A stretch of DNA of 9,870 bases, taken from NCBI GenBank assembly GCA_958447445.1, contig CAUDAE010000072.1, positions 1 to 9,870 on the forward strand, in the 5' to 3' direction. A program made the position numbers and the translations under genes. Positions within the stretch are counted from its first letter, which is position 1. Every line of letters starts with the position of its first letter. Below, piece after piece: positions 7,399 through 9,870 of the stretch. Origin of the DNA: an uncultured Collinsella sp. GTDB lineage: Bacteria > Actinomycetota > Coriobacteriia > Coriobacteriales > Coriobacteriaceae. A model generated the notes under the pieces. That model had not been told where the DNA came from, ran no database searches, and saw nothing but the letters and a program-made list of their open reading frames with translations.

Positions 7399-7734
7399 GG
7401 TGCCGACCTCCTTTGCTGGCCATGCGGCCGTCGTCGTGGTGATGGGGGAGTATGCGATATTGCCGCCCTCGATACTGAGCGCTCGCCCGTTGACCAGCGC
7501 GTTTGCCACCTTACGATGCGCTCGGCTGCAAATAGCCGCCACCGTGGCGCGCGCGATGCCCATCTGCTGTGCGACTGCCTCTTGGTTAAGACCTTCCAGG
7601 TCGCACAGGCGCAGCACCTCGAGTTCGTCGATCGTCATGTCGATGGCGTCTCCGCTGGCTAGGCCGTCAGGGGTAAAGCCGCGGTATTCGGGGATGATCC
7701 CAACACGGCGTAATTTTTCGCGTCTTCCTGCCAT
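6970..7734 (-). CDS. DUF134 helix-turn-helix / NifX-like cofactor-binding fusion protein
   Basis: This 254-residue protein has three parts. Residues 1-95 resemble the DUF134 family of small DNA-binding proteins, with helix-turn-helix LNQEAVAQQMGIARATVAAI (49-68) and the IEGGN segment. Residues 113-205 resemble the NifX/NifB-associated dinitrogenase iron-molybdenum cofactor-binding fold (starts MRVATTYDNG, with GRSEQFKIYDI, then ICGGIGGGAINALAQAGI). Residues 220-254 form a tail with 12 His and 6 Cys in three CxC pairs; a CxxC lies at 200-203. Metal or Fe-S cluster sensing coupled to DNA binding is my inference; the true ligand and target are unknown. The ATG at 7734 is preferred because AAGGAG (7745-7740) lies 5 bases upstream; the GTG at 7740 overlaps that site. 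No nitrogen-fixation genes are nearby. The gene is divergent from thyA. Confidence 0.85.
   Translation of the reverse strand: MAGRREKLRRVGIIPEYRGFTPDGLASGDAIDMTIDELEVLRLCDLEGLNQEAVAQQMGIARATVAAICSRAHRKVANALVNGRALSIEGGNIAYSPITTTTAAWPAKEVGTMRVATTYDNGNIFMHFGRSEQFKIYDIQDGKVLNEQVVGTGGTRHGALAGLLANGGVDTLICGGIGGGAINALAQAGITVYAGAQGSCDACVEALIAGTLAQTGEATCDCHGHDHEHIHEHGESCGCHGHHDHDGHEGCSCH
7407..7414 (-). promoter_or_regulatory. Internal Shine-Dalgarno before the NifX-like domain
   Basis: On the minus strand, AAAGGAGG is 8 bases before an in-frame ATG, inside the interdomain linker (read as Lys-Glu-Val). Confidence 0.6.
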
Positions 7735-7748
7735 GCGCACTCCTTATC

Positions 7749-7760
7749 TGACATATGTCA
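7749..7760. promoter_or_regulatory. Palindrome 1, candidate operator
   Basis: TGACATATGTCA is a perfect 12-bp palindrome 15 bases upstream of the DUF134-NifX ATG. It covers the likely transcription start of that gene, a good position for a repressor. A second, near-identical copy has its centre 53 bp away. Autoregulation by the adjacent helix-turn-helix protein is inferred, not shown. Confidence 0.55.
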
Positions 7761-7765
7761 ACAAT

Positions 7766-7793
7766 AGAATAGCGAACGTGCAGATTTGCGCAA
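7766..7793 (-). promoter_or_regulatory. Candidate promoter of the DUF134-NifX gene
   Basis: On the minus strand, a TTGCGC -35-like box (7793-7788) and a TATTCT -10-like box (7771-7766) are separated by 16 bases. Transcription would start near 7759, inside palindrome 1. Both boxes are imperfect. Confidence 0.4.
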
Positions 7794-7797
7794 GGAA

Positions 7798-7817
7798 TTT
7801 CTGTCATATGTCAGAAA
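7798..7817. promoter_or_regulatory. Palindrome 2, candidate operator
   Basis: A 20-bp near-palindrome with core CATATG and arms TTTCTG and CAGAAA; only the pair 7804/7811 (T and T) breaks the symmetry. Its inner 12 bases (7802-7813) differ from palindrome 1 by one base. It lies upstream of the -35 region of the minus-strand gene and upstream of the thyA promoter region. Confidence 0.5.
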
Positions 7818-7860
7818 ATGAGCGCTTATGTTTTGGCTGTGGGGCCGCGTGCGCCTGGGC

Positions 7861-7866
7861 TACAAT
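7861..7866 (+). promoter_or_regulatory. Candidate -10 box for thyA
   Basis: TACAAT lies 34 bases before the thyA ATG. I see no convincing -35 box at 16-18 bases upstream, so the assignment is weak. Confidence 0.3.
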
Positions 7867-7900
7867 GAATCTCGCTTGTAGGCGACTGACAGGAGGGTCA

Positions 7901-8749
7901 ATGAGCAAGGCCGATCAACAGTTTGTAACCATGTGCCGCGATATCTTGGACCATGGCACCACCACCGAGGGCCAAAAGGTCCGTCCGGTGTGGGAGGACG
8001 GCACTCCTGCCTATACCATTAAAAACTTTGGTGTCACGGCGCGCTATGATCTGCGCGAAGAGTTCCCCGCGCTCACCCTGCGTCGTACGGCGCTTAAGTC
8101 TGCCATGGACGAGATTCTGTGGATCTATCAAAAGAAGTCCAATAACGTGCATGATCTCAACAGCCATATCTGGGATGAGTGGGCCGATGAGACCGGTTCC
8201 ATCGGTAAAGCCTACGGCTATCAGATTGGTCAGAAGAGCCATTACGCCGAGGGCGACTTCGACCAGATGGACCGTGTGCTGTACGACCTTAAGCACACGC
8301 CGTATAGTCGCCGCATTATGACCAATACGTACGTGTTTAGCGATCTGTCCGAGATGCACCTTTATCCGTGCGCCTATAGCGTGACCTATAACGTGACGCA
8401 GCGTCCTCAGGACGACAAGCCGACGCTCAACATGATTCTCAACCAGCGCAGCCAGGACATTTTGGCCGCGAACAACTGGAATGTTTGCCAGTACGCCATC
8501 TTGCTGATGATGGTCGCACGGTCGGTCGATATGATTCCCGGCGAGCTGCTGCACGTGATCGCCGATGCTCACATTTACGACCGTCACGTCGATATCGTCC
8601 GCGAACTTATCGAGCGTCCGCAGTTTGCAGCGCCCAAGGTAACGCTTAACCCCGACGTGCACGATTTCTATGCGTTTACGACCGACGACCTGATTGTGGA
8701 GGGCTACGAGCACGGTCCGCAGGTCAAGAACATTCCCATTGCGGTGTAG
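7901..8749 (+). CDS. thyA: Thymidylate synthase (ThyA type)
   Basis: This 282-residue enzyme converts dUMP to dTMP using 5,10-methylene-tetrahydrofolate as carbon donor and reductant, leaving dihydrofolate. The catalytic cysteine is C157 in LYPCAYSVTYNV. The dUMP-binding segment is QRSQDILAANNWN with N194 as the selectivity Asn, and the ADAHIYDRH motif supplies the conserved His and Tyr. The TPYSRRIM arginines should bind the substrate phosphate. The C-terminus ends IPIAV, as in the closing tail of the family. Gln replaces the Cys of the usual QRSCD, and NNWN replaces the usual PFN; I recall this as a variant of Gram-positive anaerobes. The reading frame is open further upstream, but the ATG at 7901 follows AGGAGG (7891-7896) and begins the homology. 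It pairs with folA 9 bases downstream. Confidence 0.96.
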   Translation: MSKADQQFVTMCRDILDHGTTTEGQKVRPVWEDGTPAYTIKNFGVTARYDLREEFPALTLRRTALKSAMDEILWIYQKKSNNVHDLNSHIWDEWADETGSIGKAYGYQIGQKSHYAEGDFDQMDRVLYDLKHTPYSRRIMTNTYVFSDLSEMHLYPCAYSVTYNVTQRPQDDKPTLNMILNQRSQDILAANNWNVCQYAILLMMVARSVDMIPGELLHVIADAHIYDRHVDIVRELIERPQFAAPKVTLNPDVHDFYAFTTDDLIVEGYEHGPQVKNIPIAV

Positions 8750-8758
8750 GTGGTGCTC

Positions 8759-9277
8759 ATGACGTGTAAGCTATCTGCTATCGTTGCCGTGTGTGACGAT
8801 TGGGGCATTGGGTGCGAGGGCGACATGGTGGTGTCCAATCGCGCCGACATGCGCCATTTTGTGGCCTGCACCAAGGGCTGCCCGGTCATCATGGGGCGCA
8901 AGACGCTGCTGAGTTTTCCCGGTGGGCGTCCACTCAAGAACCGTCGCAATATCGTGCTTACCCGCGACGAGGATTTTGCTGTCGAGGGCGTCGACGTGGT
9001 GCATAGCATCGACGAGGCGCTCGCCGCGGTTGCCGATGAGCCCGTTGCCTGGGTGATCGGTGGCGGCGAGGTGTATCGGCAGTTTTTGCCGTATTGCGCC
9101 GAGGCCGAGGTCACGCACAACCATTGCACTCATGCCGTGGACACGTACTTTCCCGATTTGGACGCCGATCCCGCGTGGGAGATTGCGTGGCGTGGCGGTG
9201 TTGCCACGATTGCCTCGGGCGAGGGCGACGAGGGTGTCGATTATGAGTTCGTGACGTATCGTCGCGTTGAGGCGTAA
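8759..9277 (+). CDS. folA: Dihydrofolate reductase
   Basis: This 172-residue protein is a typical length for DHFR, which reduces the dihydrofolate made by thymidylate synthase back to tetrahydrofolate using NADPH. Visible motifs are GIGCEGDM (16-23), the catalytic acid D30 in RADMRHF, PVIMGRKT (42-49) and VIGGGEVYRQFLP from 99. The conserved Pro-Trp before the catalytic acid (E. coli P21-W22) is replaced by Val-Val (24-25), a departure that I recall in DHFRs of some anaerobic Gram-positives. The ATG at 8759 is preferred over GTG at 8750 and 8753 because AGGTGG (8748-8753) then lies 5 bases upstream and homology begins just after. It is co-transcribed with thyA, so the two steps of the dTMP cycle are expressed together. 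Confidence 0.94.
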   Translation: MTCKLSAIVAVCDDWGIGCEGDMVVSNRADMRHFVACTKGCPVIMGRKTLLSFPGGRPLKNRRNIVLTRDEDFAVEGVDVVHSIDEALAAVADEPVAWVIGGGEVYRQFLPYCAEAEVTHNHCTHAVDTYFPDLDADPAWEIAWRGGVATIASGEGDEGVDYEFVTYRRVEA

Positions 9278-9321
9278 ATCGCCTGGCGTGAACGGTATTA
9301 TCGGGTTGATTGAATGTATGG

Positions 9322-9340
9322 GGCGGCGCTTAGCGTCGCC
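9322..9340 (+). terminator. Possible weak terminator after folA
   Basis: An 8-bp GC-rich stem (9322-9329 with 9333-9340, one G-T pair) closes a 3-base loop TTA, followed by TCGTTT. The U-tract is poor, so read-through into the next gene is likely. The 109-base gap between folA and the methyltransferase gene holds nothing else that I recognise. Confidence 0.45.
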
Positions 9341-9386
9341 TCGTTTGGTATAGATGTGCTGTAAAGAAGGGTGCGGGCAGGCTGCT

Positions 9387-9870
9387 ATGACTGATGCCGT
9401 TGAGGTTCTGCGAATTGATTCGCTCGAGGACGAGCGGCTCGATGCCTACGTGCGACTGACCGAGCGTGAGCTGCGCTGCGTGCTAGAGCCGCAAAAGGGC
9501 ATCTTTATCGCCGAGAGTGCCAAGGTTATTGAGCGCGCGGTGCGTGCCGGATACGAGCCGGTGAGCTTTCTTTTGGGCGAACGCTGGCTCGACCAGACGA
9601 TGCCGCTGTTTGAGCGCCTGGTTGTGCGCGAGGGCGCAGGTCCGGTTCCTGTGTTCGTGGCTTCCATGGAACTCATGGAGCAGCTGACGGGCTTTAACGT
9701 GACGCGCGGTGCGCTCGCGGCGTTTCGTCGCCCGCGGCAGATTCCGGTTGATGAGTTCTTGGGTGGCGTCGTCGAGGCGGCGGGGGAGCGCCCGGTGCGC
9801 GTGTGCGTCCTCGAGGGCATTGTCGACCACACGAACGTGGGTGCGATTTTCCGCTCGGCCGCAGCACTCA
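9387..9870 (+). CDS. SpoU/TrmH-family RNA 2'-O-methyltransferase, 5' part (runs off window)
   Basis: The first 161 residues are visible, open to the last base. These enzymes use S-adenosylmethionine to methylate a ribose 2'-OH in rRNA or tRNA. An N-terminal substrate-binding region (about 25-110, with KGIFIAESAKVIERAVRAG) is followed by the start of the knotted methyltransferase fold, with family motif 1 in VDHTNVGAIFRSAAAL (146-161); its Asn and Arg are the conserved RNA/cofactor-site residues. Motifs 2 and 3 lie beyond the window. The start at 9387 is chosen as the better of two in-frame ATGs (the other, at 9354, would add a Cys-rich leader of 11 residues). Neither has a strong Shine-Dalgarno; GAAGG at 9366-9370 is too distant for 9387. 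The target nucleotide cannot be told from sequence. Confidence 0.85.
   Translation, partial: MTDAVEVLRIDSLEDERLDAYVRLTERELRCVLEPQKGIFIAESAKVIERAVRAGYEPVSFLLGERWLDQTMPLFERLVVREGAGPVPVFVASMELMEQLTGFNVTRGALAAFRRPRQIPVDEFLGGVVEAAGERPVRVCVLEGIVDHTNVGAIFRSAAAL

Noticed and set aside
6868..7662. Long plus-strand open frame opposite the DUF134-NifX gene
   Set aside because: It is the antisense shadow of a gene with clear domains, and its translation is low-complexity without a recognised fold or ribosome site.
7331..7900. Upstream in-frame extension of thyA
   Set aside because: The extension overlaps the divergent gene and the intergenic region; the ATG at 7901 has a strong Shine-Dalgarno and begins the thymidylate synthase homology.
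1..9870. CRISPR array, tRNA, rRNA, insertion sequence or toxin-antitoxin pair
   Set aside because: No regularly spaced repeats, no tRNA-like cloverleaf, no transposase and no small paired genes were seen; intergenic gaps are all under 170 bases.

Overview
The window is a high-GC, tightly packed bacterial chromosomal segment. The gene order acpP-rnc-smc-ftsY-ffh, the frequent GTG/TTG starts, the codon bias towards C/G-ending codons and the style of the proteins suggest a Gram-positive actinobacterium. My best guess is the Coriobacteriia (Collinsella-like). This is inference from sequence character, not from a database match.

Left block (1-6853, plus strand): the end of an acyl carrier protein gene is followed by rnc (RNase III), smc (chromosome condensation ATPase), ftsY (SRP receptor) and ffh (SRP54 GTPase). 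Gaps are 3 to 10 bases or the genes overlap by one base, so this looks like one operon. It links fatty-acid synthesis, RNA processing, chromosome organisation and co-translational protein targeting. A perfect 17-bp inverted repeat after ffh (6874-6913) probably ends the transcript.

Middle (6970-7900): a minus-strand gene encodes a DUF134-type helix-turn-helix domain fused to a NifX/NifB-like cofactor-binding domain with a 35-residue His/Cys-rich tail. The cofactor domain has its own strong internal Shine-Dalgarno and ATG. The 160-bp divergent region between this gene and thyA holds two copies of a near-identical palindrome (TGACATATGTCA and TGTCATATGTCA) with centres 53 bp apart. They are good candidate operators.

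Right block (7901-9870, plus strand): thyA and folA are coupled, forming the dTMP/folate cycle pair (thymidylate synthase makes dihydrofolate, DHFR recycles it). A weak hairpin follows, then the 5' part of a SpoU/TrmH-family RNA 2'-O-methyltransferase gene that runs off the window.

The most striking anomaly is in ffh. About 45 bases (5663-5707) are abruptly A-rich (21 of 30 bases are A at 5669-5698) in an otherwise GC-rich gene. The reading frame and length are kept, but the P-loop glycines of this normally essential GTPase are lost (family GxxGxGKT, here NLQSSGKT). It is either a localised sequence/assembly error or a real and very unusual inactivating change. I see no clear previously undescribed multi-gene system. 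The DUF134-NifX fusion with its paired operators is the best candidate for unexplored regulation.
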